Origin: Chamaecrista fasciculata
Taxonomy: Eukaryota > Streptophyta > Magnoliopsida > Fabales > Fabaceae
NCBI GenBank assembly: GCA_003254925.1
Contig: QANZ01032780.1
Location: 5,228 to 69,227 of the forward strand
Reading direction: 5' to 3'
DNA: 64,000 nt
Part shown: positions 32,862 through 42,843 of the stretch, in pieces
Layout of the letters: each line of letters opens with the position of its first letter
Position numbering within the stretch: position 1 is the first letter of the stretch
Made by a program: the position numbers and the translations under genes
The notes under the pieces: generated by a model
What the model was told of the DNA's origin: nothing
What the model saw: the letters and a program-made list of their open reading frames with translations, nothing else
The model's database searches: none

Positions 32862-33398
32862 GGCCAAAGTCCTTTTTTGATCTCTCATATTTGTTCAAAG
32901 TTTTGTTTTGGTCCCTTAAGTTTATTTCATTCTTTTCTGGTCTCTCATGTTTGCTTAAAGTTACGTTTTGGTCCCTCAATTTTTTTGTTCCGTTTTGGTC
33001 CCTCATGTTTGTTCAAAGTTCCTTTTTGATCCCTCAAGTTTCCAAAAAGCTCTACCGTTAGTCATTGACTCTTTTCCATCCACTTTTTTCGTTAAAAAAA
33101 AAACTAATTTTCATCTCTCAACAATTTTGGTCTTTTTAGGATCTTAATGCAAAAGAACAAAATTATTGGGAGATGAAAGTTAGTTTTCTTCATTTTTTTA
33201 ACAGAAAAAATGGATGGAAAAGAGTCTGGGACTAACGTGAAACTTTTTAGAAACTTGAGGGACCAAAGCAGAACGAAAAAAACTTGACGGATCAAAATGG
33301 AACTTTGAGCAAATACGAGAGACCAAAACGGAAAGAAAAAAACTTGAGACCAAAACAGAACTTTGAGCAAACATAATGGACCAAAATAAGAATTTGGC
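32862..33398. mobile_element. Inverted-repeat element with repeated GGTCC(C/T)T motifs
   Basis: The left arm repeats 'ttttggtccctcaa/gtttgttcaaagtt' units three or four times. The right arm repeats 'aactttgagcaaa...gggaccaaa' in reverse complement. The outer ends are GGCCAAAGTCC on the left and 'aagaatttggc' on the right. It is a long foldback with no coding capacity. Confidence 0.5.
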
Positions 33399-33508
33399 TT
33401 ATATTTTTTTATTTAATATAAATAATTGATAAACATGAAAGAAAGAAAAGTTGGTATAAGGATTTCTAATATGAGTGACCAAATTTGAAATCTTTGTACA
33501 TATCTATA

Positions 33509-33860
33509 AACTAGAGGCTTTGCGTGTCCTAACGGGCACGCAAATATGCATGTAAAATAAATGAGGGACTAAATCGTTAACTCAGTAAAAAAGAAGGGAT
33601 CAAATAATAATATTTCTCTTATTATTAATTTTGTACTATAGTTTTAAAATGTGGACTACCAGAAAGGGGTGGAGCCATATATATCTACTAGGGGCTTTGC
33701 GTGCCTTAACGGGCATGCAAATATGTATATAAAATAAATAAGGGACTAAATTGTTAACTTAGTAAAGAAAGAGAGACCGAATAGTAAATTTTCTCTTATT
33801 TTTAATTTCATAGACTTTAGTTTTAAACATGGACGACCAGAAATGAGTGGAGCATATAAT
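33509..33860. repeat. Two-copy tandem repeat upstream of ClpD with a small hairpin
   Basis: Units of about 175 bases (33509-33685 and 33688-33860) both begin CTAG(A/G)GGCTTTGCGTG. Each carries the hairpin TGCGTG-loop-CACGCA (second copy TGCGTG with GCATGCA), followed by 'agggactaaat' and 'gaccagaaa..g(a)gtggag' blocks. The hairpin with ACGGGC near one end recalls Helitron termini, but no CTRR end was identified. Confidence 0.7.
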
Positions 33861-33984
33861 ATAAGATAAATAATTGATAATCTTTTTAATTGACCAACTT
33901 TTATTTTTAATTAAAAATAAATATTAAAATTAGAAATCGGATGAAATTGTGTAAAATGAAAGAAAAGTTGGTTTTTGCTCTCGG

Positions 33985-33994
33985 TGACGTGTCC
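33985..33994 (+). promoter_or_regulatory. ABRE-like ACGT element in the ClpD promoter
   Basis: TGACGTGTCC lies about 255 bases upstream of the ClpD ATG. It contains the ACGTGTC core of ABA-responsive elements. Arabidopsis ERD1/CLPD is known for dehydration- and senescence-responsive promoter elements, including ACGT motifs. The link here is by position and motif only. Confidence 0.4.
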
Positions 33995-34247
33995 TGCATG
34001 TTCACTCCATACCTTCCTTCTTCTTCCTTCTTTCTTCTTCCTTCCTTCTGAAAAGGAAAGATAAAAGGTTCCTTTTCTTAGTTCTTTACTTCTTTACAGA
34101 AAAAAAAATACATATATAAAATAAATTTCAGAATCCCTTCTCTGATCGTCGTCACAGTGCAGATATTCCTCTGCTCCGCTACCTCCGGCCGTGAACAGTT
34201 TTGGCGGCAAAAGTTGAAACCAGAGAAACCAGAGATTACTTTAAAGG

Positions 34248-35330
34248 ATGCAAGTTTCTTCATCATCGTTTCACTCCTGGTACAGATTAGATGTCGTTGA
34301 CCGACGAAACTCACTCTCAATCGGAGCCTCTGCTTCCAACCGATTCGGTCATGCTCATATTCGACGCAAGCCCATTTCTGTTAACCCAATTCGCGAACCT
34401 TGTTCCACCACTACTACTACTTCTTCGGTTGTTGCTGCGGCCGCCACTACTACTTCCAACTCGCCTTTCATAAGCGGTTTAACCTCGCGTGGTAATTTAT
34501 CTAAGTATAATGATTCTCTATCTTTTCTAGTGTCTCAAAGAAAGGGGTTTTTTATTTCACTCAGCAGAGGCAGAAAAATTAGGAAAAGGAGATTTCTCAC
34601 TGTTTCTGCCGTATTTGAGAAGTTCACGGAGAGAGCAATTAAGGCTATATTGTTTTCCCAAAGGGAAGCTCAAGCCCTTGGTAAGGAAGTGGTTTTCACA
34701 CAGCATCTTTTGCTGGGTTTAATAGCTGAAGAGGAAAGTTCTCCTGATGGTTTTCTTGCATCTGGCATCACTATTGACAAGGCTCGAGACGTAGTTCGAA
34801 GCATTTGGCATCTTAAGGATTCTAGCTCTGCTACTTCAGGTACTAATGATGATGAGGGTGATGATAAAAAGGATGCTTCTGTTCCTTTCCACCATATCCC
34901 CTTTTCCATTAATGCAAAGCGAGTGTTTGAGGCTGCCGTTGATTATTCCAAGAATCTGGGCCATAATTTCATTGCCCCCGAGCACATTGCCGTTGCTTTA
35001 TTTAAAGTTGATGATGGAAATGCTAGCCAAGTCCTCAGGAGGTAATGCCTCAAATCTCTCAATATTCTTTTGTCTAGTCTTGCCGCTTAATCTTATCCAG
35101 CAATTATTGGGCTGTTGCGTTAATAACTGGCGGTTTATTACTATAATTACGGTTATTGATTTCCCCTTTTCTGCTCTTTGACGCGCCTTGGTTTCTGTTT
35201 GACTTCGAATTAGTTGTGAAGAATATTACTATACTTCCGGTTATTTATATCCCGTTAATTTTACACGTATTTGTTTATCTCTTGCTGTCCTCTAATTGTG
35301 AGAGTTTAAAGTGAATGCTTTTTTAATGTG

Positions 35331-35369
<39 letters not shown>

Positions 35370-38300
35370 TACTTGTAGTGCAAATTGGCAATATGATATT
35401 GCATGACCTAAATAATATCAGGTTGTTAAACTAGGAAGAATGCCAGTGGATGTATTGGCACCAGTATTCTGGGCTTAAAAATTGGAAAAGATGTGTTGTG
35501 TTATTCACGATACCATTTACCAAACTTGGTTTAATTTTCTTCCCTCAATCACATTCCAAGTTTGAAATGATTCAGTATTAATAATTCTTATGAAAATATC
35601 TAATTTGAGTCACAGTTGATGATGCCAACTTACAAATACATTTCAGATTGAACGTGACTGCAGCCCAGTTGGCCGCTGTGGCGGTCTCTAGATTACAACG
35701 AGAGCTTGCAAAAGATGGAAGAGAACCTAATATGGCATCCAAAGGAACAAAAAACAATTCTCTTTCTAAAAAGGGTACTGCCTCAGGATCCTCTGACACT
35801 TCAAAAGGTAGGAAGCGTTTCTGAAGTTTGTCATCTTAGACTCTTCTACATTTGAAGGCAGAGAAGGATTTGTCGTAACTATATTGTGGTTGGCAGAGAG
35901 TAGTGCTCTGTCACAATTCTGTGTCGATCTCACTGCTCGTGCAGGTGAAGGACTAATTGATCCTGTTATTGGCCGAGAAACAGAAGTTCAGAGAATGGTT
36001 CAAATTCTTGGGCGGAAAACCAAAAGCAATCCCATTCTTCTAGGTGAAAGTGGCGTTGGAAAAACAGCTATTGCTGAGGGTTTGGCGATTCGTATTTCTC
36101 AGGCTGATGTTCCTGTTTTCCTATTGGTGTGTTTCTACTTTCTCCATAGTTATTGATGGTCCTCATGTGCACTTCTCTGCTTAAATAAATTAATGCGTCT
36201 ATCCCATTTACATGTAATACAATCTTTATTTCTGCTGTGATTCCACAGACAAAGCGTGTCATGTCATTGGATGTTGGATTATTAATGGCCGGTGCAAAGG
36301 AGAGGGGAGAACTGGAGGAACGTGTTACAAAACTAATAAAAGAAATAATGCAGTCAGGTCAGTACATTTCAACAAAACAATTGGAAGTCAGCTGAATTCA
36401 TGCTTGGAGTTCCTCGTTAATAGAAAATTTTCTTTAGCTATTAAATACTTTTTTCTGATACAGGTGATGTCATCCTTTTCATTGATGAAGTCCATACACT
36501 TGTTCAGTCAGGGACAGTTGGAAAAGGAAACAAAGGATCTGGCCTCGACATTTCTAATTTACTAAAACCTTCACTGGGAAGGGGTCAATTTCAGGTGATT
36601 ATTTCTCATGTACTGACATTTGCTAATTTCGCTTTATTTAACTAAGTGATCCATGACTAAGAAAGTACAGTTTAGCACAAGAAATCTCTCAAATGGAGGG
36701 TCTATAAGGTCATAGCTGGAATAGATAAGAGGGATAAATATGGCTTCTTATTACCCCAAAAAAACTAAGTGATCCATGAAGATAAGCAATGTTTTCTGGT
36801 TTTGAAGCCTGATGCATATCAAGCTGGCCTTAGAAATCAAAATATATGACTAAAAAAGTACAGTCTCCAAGTGCCATTGCCATCATATTGTTTTCAGATT
36901 AACTGTTTGGCTCAAGAAATCTCTCAAATGGAGGGTGTATAAGGTCATAGCTTGAATAGATAAGAGGGATAAATATGGCTTCTCAGAAAATATTGTAACA
37001 CTTGGTTATTCCTTTGTAGCACAGTTCTAGCAATAGGTGTTTGGAAACCCTGTTACTTGAAAGAGAGAAAAGTCAAATCTCTCTCAAATTTACATAAACG
37101 CGGATTTAGCTATTATTGATCTTAGGTTCACAATGCATCAATGAACTTTTAATTACTAGTTGGAGCGGTTGATATTGGGTTCAATTGACTAAGTGGTGAA
37201 GGAGTGTCAGAGACTGGATATGGCTGGTCAGTAGTCAAAATTTTAAGTTGTTGTTGCAATTATAACAATGACCTTGGCATCAATGAGCATGAGTTAGTGG
37301 ATATTGAAATATTGATTCGAATTGCTGGCCAGTGGCCACCCTTGATTTAAGTGATAATATTCACTGAGACATTTTTCTTTCTAATGCATTTGATTACTTT
37401 AAGAAACTATTAATAATCTGGTGGTTTCTCTCAATCTAAGCTCCTACTTAGTGTGCTTTATAATTTTATTGTTGGGTAGGGGTTTTTATAGAGGCAGGTA
37501 GTCATTCTAATGAAGTTAAAACAACAGTGACAGTAGATTAAAGAATTCAGTCTTCGTTTGAAATTTACTTCATAATTGGTTTATTAACTTTCTAGTGCAT
37601 TCATGAAAAGATGTTTCTTTTTATTCGTCAAAGAATTATGTAAATATGTGCACATTGTAATTTGTAAGCTGTATGAAACTCTGATGTTTTAACTTCTAAG
37701 CGCAATAACATCCCCTTCTCTACAGTGTATTGCATCAACAACGATAGATGAATACAGGATGCATTTTGAGAAAGACAAGGCTCTGGCTAGGCGGTTTCAG
37801 CCTGTTTGGATTGATGAACCAAGCGAGGTTATTTCAAATATTCATGCCCTAATCATTCTACGCGAACACTTTATCCTAATTTGATTTTTAATTGGACATC
37901 ATGTGATTATATATAGGATGATGCAGAAAAGATACTTATGGGCTTAAGTGAGAAATATGAAGCACACCACAAATGCAAATATACACCTGAAGCCATAAAG
38001 GCAGCAGTGCATTTGTCAGCAAGATACATAGCTGATAGGTATCTTCCTGATAAAGCTATTGACCTCATCGATGAAGCAGGAAGTAGAGCTCAAATTGAAG
38101 CCTTTAAGAGAAAAAGAGAGCAGGAAATTTGCATACTTTCCAAGTCCCCAGCTGATTACTGGAAGGAAATTAGAACTGTTCAGGCCTTGCATGAAATGGT
38201 ACTGAGTAATGAGTCAATGACAATTTTTTATTGCAGATGCTTTTGGTTGTGTGAATTGCTTATATTATCAGTTTATGTCTAATACATACTGGTTCAGGAG

Positions 38301-40525
38301 AGCAAGCTCAAATACTATGGTGCCTCTGATGATACTAATGAACTCATCCTGGACTCCTATTTGCCTTCACCAGCCAGTGATTATGAGTACGTTGGACAAC
38401 CCCAAAAGTAGATTGCTTTCACCAGAGCTTAGTTTGATTTCTAAATGGCTAACTTGATCTATTTTTCTTTAGACCTACAGTGGTTGGATTGGATGATATA
38501 GCAGCAGTTGTTTCCCTCTGGTCAGGCATCCCAGTTCAGCAGCTTACTGCTGATCAACGAATGCTTCTAGTAGATCTCGATCACCAACTTCGGAAACGTG
38601 TAATTGGACAAGAAGAGGCTGTAGCTGCCATTTCCCGAGCTGTGAAGAGATCCCGAGTTGGCCTTAAGGATCCTGATAGACCCATAGCAGCAATGCTCTT
38701 CTGTGGCCCATCTGGGGTTGGCAAAACTGAACTTGCAAAAGCTCTGGCAGCATGCTACTTCGGATCGGTATGTCATCACATTGAATATATAGTTTGGAAA
38801 GAAAATATTGTTACATCAAATAGGTTATCAGTTTTTCTTTTCTTTAAGCTTGCATATAATTGATCTGCGATGTGATTTTGAAACGTTAACAATGGCAGTG
38901 GAGAATGAAAAGCAGAGAGTTAGAGAGACAGACGGAAAATGATTCAAGCGTATTATTGACTTTAGTGTGACATATTTATACAGAGAGGAGTGTGATGTGT
39001 ATGCAATGTAAACGCTAGAAGCCGGTTTGACAAACTCTAACAACAATTAGTTTATTGTACAGCTCATATGCCTAACAGACCTATGAAGAAAAATCATAAT
39101 TTGTTATCAAGTTTGAAATCAAACAGGACTTTTTTTTGGGCGGGGGGTGGAGCGGCGAAGAAGGATTTTAGAATAAATACTATGAAATAAATTGATATCT
39201 GATTAGTTTCCCCTCTATATAGGCTAGGGTATTTCTCTACCATCATCATGTGGTCAGTAATTACTCGTTTGTTTACTTCAGGAGGCAGCCATGGTACGAT
39301 TAGACATGAGCGAATACATGGAAAGACACACAGTTAGCAAATTGATAGGATCCCCCCCAGGCTACGTTGGTTATGGAGAAGGAGGAATTCTAACGGAAGC
39401 TATTAGAAGAAAACCGTTCACATTGCTCTTGCTTGACGAAATAGAGAAAGCTCATCCCGATATTTTCAACATCCTTCTTCAGTTGTTTGAAGATGGCCAC
39501 CTTACTGATTCTCAGGTTTGTTAATTTTACTGTGAACTTTAATATATCAGATTGTCAACAAGCTTTAAGATTCTAAGCTTCTGAATTTTCTCCGAAATGA
39601 TCATTATTTGCTTTCCTGCTTCTTTGAAACTTCAATTAGTGTCGTAGCTCTTCTCAGTCATTGTTTGTACAATCTGGAATGATAGGGTCGAAGGGTTTCA
39701 TTTAAAAATGCATTGGTGGTGATGACTTCAAATGTGGGATCCAGTGCAATTGCTAAGGGTCGACACAGATCCTTGGGTTTCTTGCTTGACAATGACAAGT
39801 CAACTACATATAATGGCTTGAAATCGATGGTAATTGAAGAACTGAGGACATATTTTCGTCCAGAATTGCTCAATAGAATAGACGAGGTGGTAGTGTTTCA
39901 GACCTTGGAAAAGGCACAGGTTCGTTACCATTTGTTGATTCATTAGCTCCATTTTCTTCATCAAGAAAAGTTACTTTTTAAAGTATACAAATAATTTTTT
40001 TCATAACCACAAGAGTGTGGTTCTTCACTTAGTCCCTTAACCAAGTGGCGGGGTTTGAATCCCACCATTGAGCATGGAGAGTATTACGTGGCCAATCATT
40101 AACCCTTGCAGCCTTGCGGCAAAGGGACTAGTTGTGGGCAGTGAATATCTCATTCTAAAAAAAAAATCATTTTCTTCATGTTGTTGATATTATTATTATT
40201 TTAACTGCAGCTGCTGGAGATTTTGGATGTGATGCTAATAGAAGTGAAAAAGAGGGCCTTGTCTCTAGGAATTGAATTAGAGGTGTCTGAATCCGTGAAG
40301 GACTTGGTCTGCGAGCAAGGCTATGACCCAACATATGGTGCCCGACCTCTCAGGAGGGCCATTACATCACTAATTGAAGATCCATTGAGTGAAGCAGTCA
40401 TTGCTGGAGTGTGTAAACAAGGCGAGACTGCCCTAATTGATTTGGATGCTAATGGAAACCCCATTGTTACAAATCGGTTTAATCAGATTGTCAATTTATC
40501 TGACACAACTCGTCATTGTAGTTAA
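34248..40525 (+). CDS. ClpD (ERD1) chloroplast Clp ATPase, 991 aa
   Basis: This Hsp100/Clp AAA+ unfoldase of the chloroplast stroma feeds substrates to the ClpP/R protease. Exons: 34248-35041, 35647-35807, 35897-36126, 36249-36357, 36464-36594, 37726-37827, 37917-38198, 38298-38386, 38473-38767, 39282-39515, 39686-39919, 40211-40525; total 2,976 bases. The Ser/Thr-rich N-terminus is a transit peptide. The Clp N-domain repeats follow. AAA-1 has Walker A GESGVGKT at about 368-375 and Walker B VILFIDE at about 434-440. AAA-2 has GPSGVGKT at about 711-718, Walker B LLLLDE and sensor NRIDE. The LGF docking loop for ClpP is at about 839-841. The sequence fits ClpD rather than ClpC: the N-domain is divergent, and the linker ([19 protein letters not shown]) follows a shortened middle domain. 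No missing catalytic residue is seen. Confidence 0.96.
35331..35370. repeat. (TATC)n microsatellite in ClpD intron 1
   Basis: About ten tandem copies of TATC/ATCT, intronic and likely polymorphic. Confidence 0.9.
36641..36985. repeat. Duplicated segment inside ClpD intron 5
   Basis: The block 'actaagtgatccatga' recurs at 36641 and about 36764, and 'aagaaatctctcaaatggaggg' with the 80 bases after it recurs at about 36680-36750 and 36913-36985 with a few differences. It is a local partial tandem duplication in a 1.1-kb intron, without coding meaning. Confidence 0.75.
40015..40170 (+). mobile_element. tRNA-derived SINE-like insertion in ClpD intron 11
   Basis: The sequence contains GGTTTGAATCCC, a close match to the B box of Pol III tRNA promoters, preceded by a possible A box (TTAACCAAGTGG). 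About 100 bases downstream it ends in TCTAAAAAAAAAA. An internal Pol III-like B box plus a terminal A-run is the hallmark of plant SINEs. The target duplication was not resolved. A chance B box in intron DNA is the alternative. Confidence 0.45.
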
Positions 40526-40738
40526 CCTTGTATAAAGTTAAAATATCAATAGGTATAGAAGATATGTGCTGAAAATTCTTTTGGCCCTTATTTGTGGCTT
40601 AGGCATTTGATTGTGGTGTATTGATCACACCAATTATTCTTCTTAACGAGGGAAGTTCAAATTGTCATTGACACCGAACATGACAAGTGTATAGTACTTT
40701 TTTAGATGTTATATTGAAATTATTAAAATAGATATTAG

Positions 40739-41094
40739 GCAAAAGCACCTTTGATGTCCAAACTACAGAGGTAGTTTCAGTCTAAAGTTCCACGTTTAAT
40801 TCAATTGTACCTTAAGGTCTGTTCTTGTCTAAATCGTTAACTAAAAATATTGATGTCACGGTGACGTCAATATTTTTGAGGATACAATTGACACAAAATG
40901 CGGAAGTTTGAAGATATAAATGACATAAATGTAAAAGTTTTAGAGTACAATTGACACTAAAATAAAGAAAAAAATCACTTGTCATGTCATCTTTTTTGGT
41001 CAACGATTTAGATGGCGAGGCTTTAAGGTACAATTGAGTCAAATTTAAAAGTTTCATGGTATAATTGACCACAAAACAAGGTAATGGGTACAAC
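40739..41094. mobile_element. Inverted-repeat element (degenerate)
   Basis: Left 'caattgtaccttaagg...ctaaatcgttaac' is mirrored by right 'gtcaacgatttagat...ctttaaggtacaattg', with 'gatgtcacggtgacgtcaat' in the middle. The outer ends are not sharply defined. Confidence 0.45.
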
Positions 41095-41664
41095 TAAAGT
41101 TTTAAAAATCGGATCGGACATCGAACTAGTTGAGATGCCGATTCAAGGTTCAACGGTTCAACCGGAGTTTAACTAGAGTTGGACCGTTGATAAATAAATA
41201 AATTAAAAAAAAAATTATTATGATAAAATTTTAATTCAGATAACTATAGTTAAGTTACAAAATACAATTATAACAATAACATATTTGAAACAAATAAAAA
41301 TAGAAAAATAAACTAACAATGTTATAAATACAAGTTTCATATTTTAACATGAATTAATATAAATATAGTCCATTAAGTGACATTTCATGATCACGTTCTC
41401 TACTGAGTTCAAGTTCACAATCAACATTCTCAATTTTTTTATTCATAAGTATAAAAAAAAATTTAACAATTTATAATAAAAAATAAAAATAGATTGGACA
41501 AATTCATCTGGTTTATCACTATCTTTGCCGGTTTTCACAGTTTTTGACCCATTTTTTCAGTTGTTGTCTGATTCTTGAACTAAGGGTTTTATAGGAGGAT
41601 CTAACAGGACTATTGGTCTGTTCCCAATCTGACTGCCTGGTCTGGTCCTATTTTTAAAACTTTG
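41095..41664. mobile_element. hAT-type MITE
   Basis: The ends TAAAGTTTTAAAAATCGG and, in reverse complement, CAAAGTTTTAAAAATAGG flank an AT-rich body whose subterminal parts are rich in CGG and ACCGG motifs. The flanks GGTACAAC (41087-41094) and GGTACGAG (41665-41672) agree at 6 of 8 positions, consistent with an aged 8-bp hAT duplication. Confidence 0.65.
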
Positions 41665-41689
41665 GGTACGAGCGAAACTATCCCTTATG

Positions 41690-42145
41690 TATGAGAGATT
41701 GGTCTTATATATTTCTATAGTTTTTTCAAATTGGTCTTAAATTTACTTTCTAGATGCTATATGATCTCATTCGTCAATGATCTCAACCAAGTAGAGAAAA
41801 AACTCTTCAAGAATTAGCACATAGTTTTGAACTTATCACATTTGAATATGAAATGAGAGAGATATGATCAACTTTGTTTGCTTTTTTTTTCTTGCCAATA
41901 AGAAACTTTTCGAGACTCGTTTTAATTTCATTTGCTGACAATTCCAAAGTGCTGGTAAAAAAAATCATAGCTATGAATTTATTTCATTCGAATTTAGAAC
42001 GAGAGAGATATGAACACAGTCAATATTCTTTGGATCAATTTGAGAAATTATGAAAATATATAGGACTAAATTAAAACAAATGAAACATAAGGGACTAATT
42101 TGAAATTCACCCATACATAAAAGGACCAATTTGGAGTTTTGGTTG
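41690..42145. mobile_element. Inverted-repeat element related to 17772-18284
   Basis: It shares 'cccttatgtatgag', 'gagagatatga' and 'ctgacaattccaaagtgctggtaaaaaaa'-like blocks with the element at 17772. The right end 'aaaaggaccaatttggagttttgg' mirrors the left. Confidence 0.5.
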
Positions 42146-42291
42146 ATCAAAACATAAAATATATATTAGTGGTTTCATTTGTAAAATGCGGGAGTAAACA
42201 TTATTTTTAACTTTAAAAATGATAAAATACTATAAACTTTTATTTTATTATATTTAAATTTATTTTTAAAAATGAAGTAAAAAGTTCCTAA

Positions 42292-42634
42292 CTTAATTTC
42301 GTCCCCAAATTTTACACCAACTGTCAATTTCATCCACAGTTTTTCACATTTTGGTCAATTTTATCATTTACTCTTACTTTAGCCAAACATTAACAACAAA
42401 ATCTATATGGCTAATAATATATAATGTAAAATTGATAAAAAAAAAAAACTCAAATCTTAATTTAGATTGAAAAACATGATACAATCTGTTGTTAATTTAT
42501 TGAAACAAGTTAAGTTAGTCAAAGTATAAAATTGACTAAAATGTGAAACATTGGGGACGAAATTGACAACAAAAAAATTGAAAATAAAATTGACAGTTGG
42601 TGTAAAATTTGGGGACGAAATTAAGATTTTGCCT
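42292..42634. mobile_element. Inverted-repeat element ending just upstream of FRIGIDA
   Basis: Left 'taatttcgtccccaaatttt' and right 'aaaatttggggacgaaatta' are exact mirrors and continue inward ('acaccaactgtcaattt'). One arm is also found at 21045-21240 and a related copy at about 50930-51290. It ends about 210 bases before the FRI start codon. Confidence 0.65.
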
Positions 42635-42843
42635 TTTAACACATTTTGTAGTAATAAACTCTCTTTAACTCTTTAATCCCCTAATCCAAACAATACTCCA
42701 AGGGCGCACTTGGCATTCTCGCAAGTCGCACCGGGATTGGGGATTGGGAATTTGGGAGTTTTCCTTTTCCTCTACAAATTGTTAGGGTTTTTCATTCTCT
42801 TCAAAATTTCTCATTCATTCGTTCTGTCTGACATTTTCCTTTT

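Larger units (their letters stand above)
31163..34247. other. Repeat-rich spacer and ClpD promoter region
   Basis: No gene is supported. It contains inverted-repeat elements at about 31299-32061 and 32862-33398, a two-copy tandem repeat at 33509-33860, and then about 390 bases of promoter and leader before the ClpD start codon, including CT-rich tracts at 34010-34060. Confidence 0.55.
40526..42843. other. Spacer between ClpD and FRIGIDA, filled by MITEs
   Basis: No gene is visible. It holds three or four inverted-repeat elements in a row: a loose one at about 40739-41094, a hAT-type MITE at 41095-41664, one at about 41690-42145, and one at 42292-42634. The FRI leader or promoter is squeezed into about 200 bases (42640-42843), which are T- and C-rich near the ATG. 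Confidence 0.55.
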
